Assembly: GCF_005233875.1 (NCBI RefSeq)
Contig: NZ_SZPZ01000007.1
Span: 335,287-399,286 of the forward strand
DNA length: 64,000 nt
Direction of reading: 5' to 3'
Origin: Kribbella jiaozuonensis
GTDB lineage: Bacteria > Actinomycetota > Actinomycetes > Propionibacteriales > Kribbellaceae
A program made the translations under genes and the position numbers. Below the pieces are notes generated by a model. It worked only from the letters and a program-made list of their open reading frames with translations. It made no database searches and had not been told where the DNA came from. Below, piece by piece: positions 48,496-56,223 of the stretch. Position 1 is the first letter of the stretch. The number at the start of each line of letters is the position of its first letter.

Positions 48496-49169
48496 GCGGT
48501 TTGGCATACCAAATCGTCGAGGAGCTGAAGCAACGGATTCTGAGCGGCGAGATCAGGCCCGGCGAGAAGTTGCCGGGTGAGAACGGTCTGGTGGAGGAGT
48601 TCGGCGTGAGCCGGACGGTGGTGCGCGAAGCGGTCTCCAGGCTGCAGGCGGCCGGGCTGGTGGAGACGTTCCAGGGGCGCGGTTCGTTCGTGCTCGAGGT
48701 TCCGGAGCGTACGTCGGGGTTGCGCGAGGTGCGATCGCATCGGGACGTGCTGGAGCTGATGGACTTCCGGATCGGTGTGGAGAGCGAGGCGGCCGCGCTG
48801 GCGGCAGGCCGACGGACGGTATACCAACTGAAAGGGATCGAGCGGGCGCTGGACGACTACCGGCTGATCGGCGACGATCCGGCCCGATCGGTGGAGGCCG
48901 ACTTCGCGTTCCACCTGAAGGTTGCGGTTGCCTCAGGCAACCGGTTCTACTCCGACCTGATCGCTGACCTCGGCCCGATGATGATCATGCTGCCGCGAAC
49001 CCGACTCGACCCGGCGTACGAGATGTCCGACGCGACCCATCTCACCCGCGTCGTCCTCGAACACGAGAACATCTACGCCGCCATCACCCGCTCCGACCCC
49101 GAAGCAGCCCGCGCAGCAACCCGCATCCACCTCTCAAACACCCGCCACCGCCTCACCAACGGGCAGTGA
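48492..49169 (+). CDS. GntR-family regulator, FadR/FCD subgroup
   Basis: 225 residues. The winged-helix N-terminus LAYQIVEELKQRILSGEIRPGEKLPGEN then FGVSRTVVREAVSRLQAAGLVETFQGRGSFV is classical GntR. The FCD ligand domain has LELMDFRIGVESEAAALAA and AFHLKVAVASGNRFYSDLI with metal-binding histidines (THLTRVVLEHENIYAAI). It is the likely controller of the aldarate genes. A TTTGG-CATA-CCAAA palindrome covers codons 3-8 of its own gene. Confidence 0.9.
   Translation: MSGLAYQIVEELKQRILSGEIRPGEKLPGENGLVEEFGVSRTVVREAVSRLQAAGLVETFQGRGSFVLEVPERTSGLREVRSHRDVLELMDFRIGVESEAAALAAGRRTVYQLKGIERALDDYRLIGDDPARSVEADFAFHLKVAVASGNRFYSDLIADLGPMMIMLPRTRLDPAYEMSDATHLTRVVLEHENIYAAITRSDPEAARAATRIHLSNTRHRLTNGQ
48500..48513. 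promoter_or_regulatory. TTTGG-CATA-CCAAA palindrome across the GntR gene start
   Basis: The 5-bp arms are perfectly complementary around CATA, beginning 8 bp after the first base of the ATG. It differs from the recurring TTGGTATACCAA box only in the centre, so it is a candidate autoregulatory operator. Confidence 0.5.
48818..48825. promoter_or_regulatory. Intragenic GGTATACC palindrome in the GntR gene
   Basis: Followed by aac; encodes Val-Tyr as GTA TAC. Member of the recurring GGTATACC set in this cluster. Confidence 0.4.
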
Positions 49170-49219
49170 TCATGCGCGATCAAGGCGGATACTGCGTCGA
49201 GTGATACCTTTTGGGAATC

Positions 49220-50098
49220 ATGTTTTCGCTCGATCAGTTGAGTGCTTTTGTCGCCGTTGCTGAGGAGTTGCACTTTGGGCGGGCGGCGGAGCGGTTGAAT
49301 ATGACTCAGCCGCCGCTGAGTCGGCAGGTGCAGAAGCTCGAGCGGGCCGTCAGGGTGCGGCTGCTTGAACGGGACAACCGCAAGGTCGAGCTGACCGAGG
49401 CGGGGCGGGCGTTTCTGGTTGAGGCTCGGCTGTTGCTGGCGCTGGTTGAGACCGCGGGTGATCTGGCGCGTCGGGTCGACCGGGGCGCGGCCGGGACACT
49501 GCGGCTCGGGTTCACCGCGACCTCGGCGATTCGCACTCTCGGTCCGCTACTGCGTCGGCTGTCGGAGGAACTGCCGGACGTCGACGTGATCCTGCACGAG
49601 CGGGTCACGCCTGCTCAGCTCGACGCCCTGCTGCGTGGCGAGCTCGATCTCGGCCTCGGGCGGCCGCCATTCGACACCGACGTACTGGAGTCGCGGGTGG
49701 TATACCGCGAGCCGTTGTGTGCTGTTGTCCCCGGCAACCATCGGCTGGCGGCGCTCGGCCGGCCGTTGACCGCGGCCGACTTCGCCGGTGAGCAGGTGAT
49801 CAGCTACTCGCCGACGCAGGCGCGCTACTTCCACGAACTGACCGTGCGGTTCCTCGCCGAGTCGCACCCACGGATCGAGCAACGAGTGCAGCAGATCCTG
49901 ACGGTGATCCTGCTCGTCGCGGCCGGACGCGGCGTCGCCCTCGTCCCGGCGTCAGCCCGCAGCCTCGGCGTGGAGGGCGTCGCGTACTGCGACCTCGAGG
50001 ACGCCGGCGACCCGGTCGAGTTGCACGCGATCTGGCGGCGGGACGCGACCAGTCCGGTCCTGCGACGGGTGCTCACGATGCTTCCAGAGCATCGCTAG
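49220..50098 (+). CDS. LysR-family transcriptional regulator
   Basis: 292 residues. The HTH is FSLDQLSAFVAVAEELHFGRAAERLNMTQPPLSRQVQKLE, and the co-inducer domain (about 90-290) includes GTLRLGFTATSAIRTLGPLLR. Start ATG 49220. It is followed after 52 bp by the 5-dehydro-4-deoxyglucarate dehydratase gene, with a symmetrical site between. It probably controls the dehydratase genes in response to an aldarate. The gene holds a GGTATACC box at 49699-49706. Confidence 0.89.
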   Translation: MFSLDQLSAFVAVAEELHFGRAAERLNMTQPPLSRQVQKLERAVRVRLLERDNRKVELTEAGRAFLVEARLLLALVETAGDLARRVDRGAAGTLRLGFTATSAIRTLGPLLRRLSEELPDVDVILHERVTPAQLDALLRGELDLGLGRPPFDTDVLESRVVYREPLCAVVPGNHRLAALGRPLTAADFAGEQVISYSPTQARYFHELTVRFLAESHPRIEQRVQQILTVILLVAAGRGVALVPASARSLGVEGVAYCDLEDAGDPVELHAIWRRDATSPVLRRVLTMLPEHR

Positions 50099-50100
50099 AT

Positions 50101-50118
50101 CCAAAATCGATCTTGGAC
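50101..50118. promoter_or_regulatory. Near-perfect 18-bp palindrome before the kdgD-like gene
   Basis: TCCAA-AATCGATC-TTGGA: the outer arms are perfect and only one pair in the middle mismatches. Located between the LysR gene and the dehydratase start (50151), with a T-N-A pattern compatible with LysR binding. Confidence 0.5.
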
Positions 50119-50150
50119 AGGTATCCACCAGCCTTCCTACGCTGACCAGC

Positions 50151-51074
50151 GTGACCCACTACTCCCCCACCGAGCTCGCAGCGCAGCTGAAGACCGGCTT
50201 GCTCTCGTTCCCCGTCACGCATTTCCACCCGGATCTGAGCTTCAACGCCGCCGCCTACCGCGAGCACCTGTCGTGGCTCAGCCAGTACGACGTCGCGGGC
50301 CTCTTCGCCGCGGGCGGTACCGGCGAGGGCTTCTCGCTGACCACGGCCGAGAGCGACACCGTCGTACGGACAGCTGTCTCGGAGGTGAACGGACGGGTCC
50401 CGGTGATTGCGCCGGCCACCGGCGGTACGGCGACCGCGATCGCGGGAGCGCAGGCGGCCGAGGCTGCTGGAGCGGACGGGATCTTGCTGCTGCCGCCGTA
50501 CCTGACCGAAGCGGGACAGCACGGTCTGATCGAGCACGTGACGGCGGTATGCCAAAGCACGAACCTCGGCGTGACCGTGTACAGCCGGGCGAACGCGATC
50601 CTCAACGACGTCTCGGTCGCCGAGCTCGTGGAGCGGAATCCGAACCTGGTCTGTCTCAAGGACGGGGTCGGCAACATCGAGATGATGACGCGGACGTACG
50701 CGCGGGTGGGTGAGCGGCTCACGTACATCGGCGGGCTGCCGACGGCCGAGACGTTCGCGCTGCCGCTGCTGCAGCTCGGGTACAGCACGTACTCGTCGGC
50801 GATCTTCAACTTCGTGCCGGAGTTCGCGCTCGGCTTCTATGCGGACGTCGTCGCGCAGGACCGGACTTCGGTATACCAAAAGCTGAACCAGTTCGTGCTG
50901 CCGTACCTGGACATCCGGGACCGGATGAAGGGGTATGCCGTTTCGATCGTGAAGGCCGGAGTGAACGCGATCGGCCGGTCGGCGGGCCCGGTGCGACCGC
51001 CGCTGCAGGACCTGACCGATGACGAACTGGCGCAGCTGACCAAGTTGATCGGCTTGATCGGGAAGGTCAAATGA
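50151..51074 (+). CDS. 5-dehydro-4-deoxyglucarate dehydratase
   Basis: 307 residues of the DHDPS/NAL superfamily. The GTGEG motif is in FAAGGTGEGFSLTT (in place of the DHDPS GTTGE), the catalytic Tyr is in VTVYSRANA and the Schiff-base Lys in VCLKDGVGN. It dehydrates and decarboxylates 5-keto-4-deoxy-D-glucarate to 2-oxoglutarate semialdehyde. The next gene, glucarate dehydratase, supplies the substrate. Start GTG 50151; coupled to the next gene by ATGA. Confidence 0.92.
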   Translation: MTHYSPTELAAQLKTGLLSFPVTHFHPDLSFNAAAYREHLSWLSQYDVAGLFAAGGTGEGFSLTTAESDTVVRTAVSEVNGRVPVIAPATGGTATAIAGAQAAEAAGADGILLLPPYLTEAGQHGLIEHVTAVCQSTNLGVTVYSRANAILNDVSVAELVERNPNLVCLKDGVGNIEMMTRTYARVGERLTYIGGLPTAETFALPLLQLGYSTYSSAIFNFVPEFALGFYADVVAQDRTSVYQKLNQFVLPYLDIRDRMKGYAVSIVKAGVNAIGRSAGPVRPPLQDLTDDELAQLTKLIGLIGKVK

Positions 51075-52390
51075 CACCGACCGTTGCGTCTGTCGAGGTC
51101 GTGCCCGTCGCCGGGTATGACAGCATGCTGCTCAATCTGAGCGGTGCGCATGGCCCGTTCTTCACTCGCAACATCGTGATCGTGACCGACAGCTCGGGTA
51201 ACACCGGGCTCGGCGAGGTGCCGGGCGGCGAGAAGATCGCCGACACCATCCGCGAGGCCGCGCCGCTTCTCGTCGGACAACAGCTCAGCCGGCATCGGAG
51301 TCTGCTCCGCGAGGTCTCCACGACGTTCGCGGGACGGGACAGCGGTGGGCGCGGGCTGCAAACCTTCGACCTCCGCACGACCGTGCACGCGGTGACAGGG
51401 CTCGAGTCCGCGTTGCTGGATCTGCTTGGCCAGCACCTTGGTATACCAGTCGCCGAACTGCTCGGGGACGGGCAACAACGCACCGCAGTCCCAGTGCTGG
51501 GTTATCTGTTCTACGTCGGGGATATAGCGCAGACAGACCTGCCCTACCGAACCGATGACGGTGGCGGCAAGTGGGAGGAACTGCGGCGGCGGGCGGCGTT
51601 GACGGCGGAGGCGGTTGTTGCTTTGGCGGAGGCTGCTCAGGAGCGGTACGGGTTTGCCGACTTCAAGCTGAAGGGCGGCGTGTTCGACGCGCAGGTGGAG
51701 ATCGACGCGGTCCGCGCGCTGCATGAACGTTTCCCGACGGCGCGCATCACCGTTGATCCGAACGGCGCCTGGTCGGTCCGCGAAGCCATCGCGGTCTGCT
51801 CGGGACTGGACGACGTACTCGCATATGTCGAGGACCCGTGCGGCGCCGAGCCCGGGTTCTCCGGCCGGGAGACGATGGCCGAATTCAAGCGGTATACCGG
51901 ACTCCGCACCGCGACCAACATGATCGCGACCGACTGGCGGGAACTCGCGCACGCGATCCGGATGGACGCCGTCGACATCCCGCTGGCCGACCCGCACTTC
52001 TGGACGATGGCCGGATCGGTGCGGGTCGCGCAGCTCTGCAACGACTTCGGGCTGACCTGGGGTTCGCACTCGAACAACCACTTCGACATCTCGCTCGCGA
52101 TGTTCACGCAGGTCGGCGCGGCCGCGCCCGGCGACATCACTGCGCTCGACACGCACTGGATCTGGCAGGACGGCCAGGCCCTCACGAAGGAGCCGTTGCA
52201 GATCGTCGACGGCGAGATCGCCGTACCCACGCGTCCCGGCCTGGGCGTCGAGCTCGACCGCGACGCAGTGGACGCGGCACACGAGCTCTACCTGGAGCAC
52301 GGACTCGGCGCCCGTGACGACGCGATCGCCATGCAGTACCTCATCAAGGACTGGACCTTCGACCCGAAACGGCCCTGTATGGTGCGCTAG
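51071..52390 (+). CDS. gudD: Glucarate dehydratase
   Basis: 439 residues, enolase superfamily. Lys-x-Lys is in FADFKLKGGVFDAQ, metal ligands are in ITVDPNGAWSV, YVEDPCGAE and ATNMIATDW, and catalytic His is in GSHSNNHFDISLAM. AHGPFFTRNIVIVTDSSG is the glucarate dehydratase N-terminal signature. It makes 5-keto-4-deoxy-glucarate. It carries two GGTATACC boxes (51440 and 51891), one using an ATA codon. Confidence 0.94.
   Translation: MTPTVASVEVVPVAGYDSMLLNLSGAHGPFFTRNIVIVTDSSGNTGLGEVPGGEKIADTIREAAPLLVGQQLSRHRSLLREVSTTFAGRDSGGRGLQTFDLRTTVHAVTGLESALLDLLGQHLGIPVAELLGDGQQRTAVPVLGYLFYVGDIAQTDLPYRTDDGGGKWEELRRRAALTAEAVVALAEAAQERYGFADFKLKGGVFDAQVEIDAVRALHERFPTARITVDPNGAWSVREAIAVCSGLDDVLAYVEDPCGAEPGFSGRETMAEFKRYTGLRTATNMIATDWRELAHAIRMDAVDIPLADPHFWTMAGSVRVAQLCNDFGLTWGSHSNNHFDISLAMFTQVGAAAPGDITALDTHWIWQDGQALTKEPLQIVDGEIAVPTRPGLGVELDRDAVDAAHELYLEHGLGARDDAIAMQYLIKDWTFDPKRPCMVR
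51438..51449. promoter_or_regulatory. Intragenic TTGGTATACCAG box in gudD
   Basis: 11 of 12 positions of the TTGGTATACCAA palindrome, read in frame as Gly-Ile-Pro with a rare ATA codon. Other perfect GGTATACC copies lie at 49699, 50870 and 51891. Confidence 0.4.
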
Positions 52391-53215
52391 ATGAGGGTCT
52401 TCTTGTCAACGGACATGGAAGGTACGGCGGGCGTCGTCGACTGGAGTCAGTGTCGCGGACCCGGTCCGGAGTACGAGTACTACCGAGATCAACTGCAGGC
52501 CGAGGTGAACGCCGCGATCGACGGCGCGCTGGCTGCCGGCGGCACCGAGTTCCTCGTCAACGACTCGCACTCGACCATGCAGAACCTGCGTCCCGACGCG
52601 CTGCACGGTCGCGCGAGCTACCTGTCCGGCAAGCACAAGCCGCTCTACATGATGGAGGGCCTCGACGACTCGTACGACGCGGCGTTCTTCGTCTCGTACC
52701 ACGGGTCGGCCGGGTCGACAGGGTCCGTACTGCACCACACGTACAACCCGCGCGCGGTCGCCGAAGTACGTCTGAACGGCACGATCACCGGTGAGGCCGG
52801 GATCAACGCGCTGGTGGCGCTCGCGTACGGCGTTCCCGTCGTACTGATCTCGGGCGACCGGGTGACGATCGACGAGGCGCAGCCGTTCTGCCCGGACATC
52901 GAGTCGATCGTCGTCAAGGACTCGGTCTCGCACAACGCCGCGCTCTCCGTACATCCGGAACGGGCCCGCGAGCTGATCCACGACGGCGCCCGGCGCGCGC
53001 TCGCGCGGTTGAGCGACATCAGGCCGCCGAGCATCACGCTGCCGGCCGAGCTGACCGTCCGGTTCCACAGTCGCGCGTTCGCCGAGCTGGCGTGTGCGCT
53101 GCGGAACGTCGAACGCCGCGAGGACAAGGTCGTTGCTCTGCGCAACGATGATCCGCTGGAGCTGTACCGGACCTTCATCGCGACCGTGCTGCTGAGCCGC
53201 GGTGTGAGCGAGTAA
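52391..53215 (+). CDS. M55-family D-aminopeptidase (DppA-like)
   Basis: 274 residues: VFLSTDMEGTAGVVDWSQC has the zinc-binding Asp-x-Glu. FLVNDSHSTMQNL and FFVSYHGSAGSTGSVLHHTYN supply histidines, and GEAGINALVALAYGVPVVLISGD completes the M55 motif set. DppA-like enzymes release D-amino acids from peptides, e.g. from cell-wall peptides. The start directly abuts the glucarate dehydratase stop (52390/52391), so it is co-transcribed; why it sits with aldarate genes is unclear. Confidence 0.9.
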   Translation: MRVFLSTDMEGTAGVVDWSQCRGPGPEYEYYRDQLQAEVNAAIDGALAAGGTEFLVNDSHSTMQNLRPDALHGRASYLSGKHKPLYMMEGLDDSYDAAFFVSYHGSAGSTGSVLHHTYNPRAVAEVRLNGTITGEAGINALVALAYGVPVVLISGDRVTIDEAQPFCPDIESIVVKDSVSHNAALSVHPERARELIHDGARRALARLSDIRPPSITLPAELTVRFHSRAFAELACALRNVERREDKVVALRNDDPLELYRTFIATVLLSRGVSE

Positions 53216-53284
53216 CCAGGCGTTCAACTGCTGTTGCGCAGGATAGGTTTTGATCGCAGCTGTCGTCTCGACCGAGGAGCCCGC

Positions 53285-54388
53285 ATGCGTTGGCAGAAGC
53301 CGCTTGCCGCAGCAGTTGTCCTGACCGCTCTCACTACGACGCTGACCGCGTCCGCCACAGCTGACAAGCACAGCCACGGCAACGGCAGCAGCGGCGGCGC
53401 CTGCTCGCCGGACGCCAACTTCCTCGGCTTCAGCGACGCGCTGGACAAGACGACATTCGACGGACAGCCGGTCGCCGGCCTGTCGGCACTCAACGTCACC
53501 GGCCCGCACAGCGCTCTTGCGCTGGTCGACAACGTCGGGACCACGCCGGCCCGCGTGTTCGACCTCAAGGTCAACAGCAAGCCGACCTCGGTCCGCGTCG
53601 ACGGGATGACGATCCTCACCCGCCCGGACGGTACGCCGTACAACGGTGGCGACTTCGACGGTGAAGGGCTCGTCGTCGAGCGGGGCAACCGCACCATCCT
53701 CGCGACCTCGGAGCGTGAGCCGTCGATCCGCCGCTTCCGGCTGTCGGACGGCAAGGAGATCGCGTCGCTGCCGGTCCCGAGCCGGTTCCAGGTCGCGCCG
53801 GCCGGCGAGGCGACCAGCAACGCGACGTTCGAGTCGCTGGCGGTCAGCCGTGACGGGCTGTCGTTGTTCGCCGGCATGGAAGGCCCGCTGGCGTCGGACG
53901 GCACGGACGCCAACAACCGCACCCGGAACCGGATCATTCGGTACTTCGGTCTGCCGGGCCACCAGTACCGGCCGATCGCGCAGTACGCGTACAAGCCGGA
54001 CCCGGGCCTCGCGCTGGTCGAGCTTGCATGGGTGAGCCCGACCGAGCTGGTGTCGATGGAGCGGACGTTCACCGCGGGCGTCGGGAACACGATCCGCGTG
54101 TTCACCGTGTCGCTGCGGCGGGCGTCGGATGTGACCAAGGTGGCGTCCCTGGCCGACGCGCCGGAGAAGGTCTTCCTGCAGAAGAAGCTGCTGTTCGACC
54201 TGGTGAACTGCCCGCCGTCGGGCGCGGTCGCCAAGCAGCCGCAGCCGAACCCGCTGCTGGACAACGTCGAAGCGCTTGGTCTGGGTGGAAACCTGCCCGG
54301 CGGGCGGCGGCAGCTGTACCTGATGTCCGACGACAACAACGGCGCCACCCAGATCACCCGGTTCTACTCGCTGGCGGTCAAGCTCTAG
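53285..54388 (+). CDS. Secreted esterase-like phytase-domain protein
   Basis: 367 residues. A Sec signal peptide (MRWQKPLAAAVVLTALTTTLTASATA) precedes a His/Gly/Ser-rich stretch and a beta-propeller-like domain: FLGFSDALDKTTFDGQPVAGLSAL, GGDFDGEGLVVERGNRTILATSEREPSIRRF, FESLAVSRDGLSLFAGMEG and LLDNVEALGLGG. FDGEGL and NFEGL-like motifs are typical of the 'esterase-like activity of phytase' family. Start ATG 53285 with GAGGAG upstream. Confidence 0.85.
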   Translation: MRWQKPLAAAVVLTALTTTLTASATADKHSHGNGSSGGACSPDANFLGFSDALDKTTFDGQPVAGLSALNVTGPHSALALVDNVGTTPARVFDLKVNSKPTSVRVDGMTILTRPDGTPYNGGDFDGEGLVVERGNRTILATSEREPSIRRFRLSDGKEIASLPVPSRFQVAPAGEATSNATFESLAVSRDGLSLFAGMEGPLASDGTDANNRTRNRIIRYFGLPGHQYRPIAQYAYKPDPGLALVELAWVSPTELVSMERTFTAGVGNTIRVFTVSLRRASDVTKVASLADAPEKVFLQKKLLFDLVNCPPSGAVAKQPQPNPLLDNVEALGLGGNLPGGRRQLYLMSDDNNGATQITRFYSLAVKL

Positions 54389-54428
54389 CACGCTGGCGTG
54401 ATCACGGTGCTTGGGTAACACTGTGTGA

Positions 54429-55355
54429 ATGCGCGTGATCGTGGTCGGTGCGGGCGTGATCGGGCTGAGCTGTGCCGTCCGGCTCGCCGAGGGCGGGTAC
54501 GACGTGGCCGTGTTCGCCCGGGACCTGCCGTTGGAGACGACGTCGTCCGTCGCGGCCGCGATCTGGTACCCGTACCTGTCGGCGCCGGAGGATCGGGTGG
54601 CCGGCTGGTCGCGGGCGTCGTACGAGGAGTTCGCGAAGCTGGCGGAGATCGAGCCGTCGGTGCAGCTGCGGCACGGGCGGGAGTTCCTGACCGAACGTAC
54701 GCCGGATCCGCGGTGGGCCGACGTACTGCCTGATCTGACGCGGCTCGGGTCGCCGCCGGAGGGGTTCGTGGACGGATGGTCGTTCACGGCGCCGGTGATC
54801 GACATGCCGACGTACCTGCCTGCGTTGGTGAAGCGGCTCGAGCAAGCCGGCGGGACATTGACGCGGGCGGCGTTGTCCGCGTTGCCGACCGGGGCGGATC
54901 TGGTCGTGAACTGCACAGGGCTCGGGGCGCGACTGACCGCGAGTGATCCGACGGTGACGCCGGTCCGTGGTCAGGTGATGACGGTCGAGCCGTGCGGTCT
55001 GACCGAGTGGCTGCTTGCGGATCGGTCGCCGTCTGAGCTGACGTACGTGGTCCCGCGGGAAAAAGACGTGGTCGTCGGCGGCACGAGTCAGCCGGGCGAC
55101 TGGAACCTGGCTGTTGATCCTTCGACCAGCTCGGCGATCCTCGAGCGGGCGGCGGAGCTCGTTCCCCAACTCCGCAAGGCGAAGATCATCCGGCAGCGGG
55201 TCGGCCTGCGGCCGGCGCGGCCGACGATCCGGTGCGAGCTCGTGCGTACGCGGACCGGCGAGCCGGTGATCCACTGCTACGGGCACGGCGGGTCGGGCGT
55301 CACACTGTCGTGGGGCTGCGCGGACGAGGTCTTGGAACTTGTCCAAGGCCTCTGA
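54429..55355 (+). CDS. D-amino-acid oxidase (FAD-dependent)
   Basis: 308 residues. The FAD-binding start VIVVGAGVIGLSCAVRLAEGGYDVAVFA is followed by TTSSVAAAIWYPY, the DAAO signature. The C-terminal VIHCYGHGGSGVTLSWGCADEVLELV is the PROSITE-like DAO pattern with the His-Gly-Gly. RQRVGLRPARPTIRCELV is the active-site region with substrate-binding Arg. It oxidises neutral or basic D-amino acids. Overlaps the next gene by 17 bp. Confidence 0.92.
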   Translation: MRVIVVGAGVIGLSCAVRLAEGGYDVAVFARDLPLETTSSVAAAIWYPYLSAPEDRVAGWSRASYEEFAKLAEIEPSVQLRHGREFLTERTPDPRWADVLPDLTRLGSPPEGFVDGWSFTAPVIDMPTYLPALVKRLEQAGGTLTRAALSALPTGADLVVNCTGLGARLTASDPTVTPVRGQVMTVEPCGLTEWLLADRSPSELTYVVPREKDVVVGGTSQPGDWNLAVDPSTSSAILERAAELVPQLRKAKIIRQRVGLRPARPTIRCELVRTRTGEPVIHCYGHGGSGVTLSWGCADEVLELVQGL

Positions 55356-56223
55356 CGGTTTGGTCATCCTCGACGGTGGTCTCTCGAACGCTCTCGAGGA
55401 CCGCGGTCACGACCTGTCCGACGCGCTGTGGTCGGCGCGGTTGTTGCGGGACGATCCGGCGGAGATCGCGGCGGTTCATCGTGCGTACTACGAAGCAGGC
55501 GCGATGGTCGCGACGACGGCGAGCTACCAGGCGAGCGTGGTCGGGTTCGAGCGGGCCGGCGTCGGGCGGGCCGAGGCGGAGCGGCTGATCGCGAGCAGCG
55601 TGCGGATCGCGCAGGAGGTGCGCGACGAGTTCCCCGGGCGACTGGTCGCCGCGTCCGTCGGCCCGTACGGCGCGATGCTGGCGGATGGCTCGGAGTACCG
55701 CGGTCGGTATGGCGTGACCTCCGCCGTCCTGCGCGACTTTCACGGGCCACGCCTCGAACTGCTGATGAACGCCGGCCCTGACCTGCTCGCCATCGAAACC
55801 ATCCCCGACGCTCAGGAAGCCGAGGTGCTGGTGGAGCTGTTGGCCGAGCTGGACTTTCCGGCGTGGTTCTCGTACTCGATCGACGGCTCGCATACCCGTG
55901 CCGGCCAACCGCTGCGGGATGCCTTCGCCATCGCGGCGATCGACCAGGTGGTTGCCGTAGGCATCAACTGTTGCCGGCCGGAAGACGTACTATCCGCCGT
56001 CGAGGCCGCGGTAGCCGTCACCGGGAAGCCAGCAGTTGCCTACCCCAACCGCGGTGAGTCCTGGGATGCCAACACCAAACGCTGGGTCGGCAATGGCACA
56101 GGCCCAGCGACCTTCGCCTTCGACTGGGCGGCAGCCGGGGCGACCTACATCGGCGGTTGCTGCCGGGTCGGTCCGAACGACATCCGGGAGCTACACGCCA
56201 AGTACCTGGCAGAGGAGGTCTAG
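55339..56223 (+). CDS. mmuM: Homocysteine S-methyltransferase
   Basis: 294 residues, TTG start (55339) inside the end of the oxidase gene. VILDGGLSNALEDRGHDLSDALWSARLL opens the barrel. Zinc ligands are visible as VVAVGINCCRPEDVL (Cys) and ATYIGGCCRVGPNDIREL (Cys-Cys), as in MmuM/YagD and BHMT. It transfers methyl from S-methylmethionine (or AdoMet) to homocysteine. The 3' end overlaps the convergent MocR gene by 33 bp. Confidence 0.92.
   Translation: MSKASDGLVILDGGLSNALEDRGHDLSDALWSARLLRDDPAEIAAVHRAYYEAGAMVATTASYQASVVGFERAGVGRAEAERLIASSVRIAQEVRDEFPGRLVAASVGPYGAMLADGSEYRGRYGVTSAVLRDFHGPRLELLMNAGPDLLAIETIPDAQEAEVLVELLAELDFPAWFSYSIDGSHTRAGQPLRDAFAIAAIDQVVAVGINCCRPEDVLSAVEAAVAVTGKPAVAYPNRGESWDANTKRWVGNGTGPATFAFDWAAAGATYIGGCCRVGPNDIRELHAKYLAEEV

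Noticed and set aside
54389..54400. CACGC-TG-GCGTG after the secreted esterase as a terminator
   Set aside because: Only five base pairs and 29 bp from the next start; too weak to call.
52406..54916. An 836-residue minus-strand frame over DppA and the secreted esterase
   Set aside because: Antisense to two well-supported genes; no recognisable domain.
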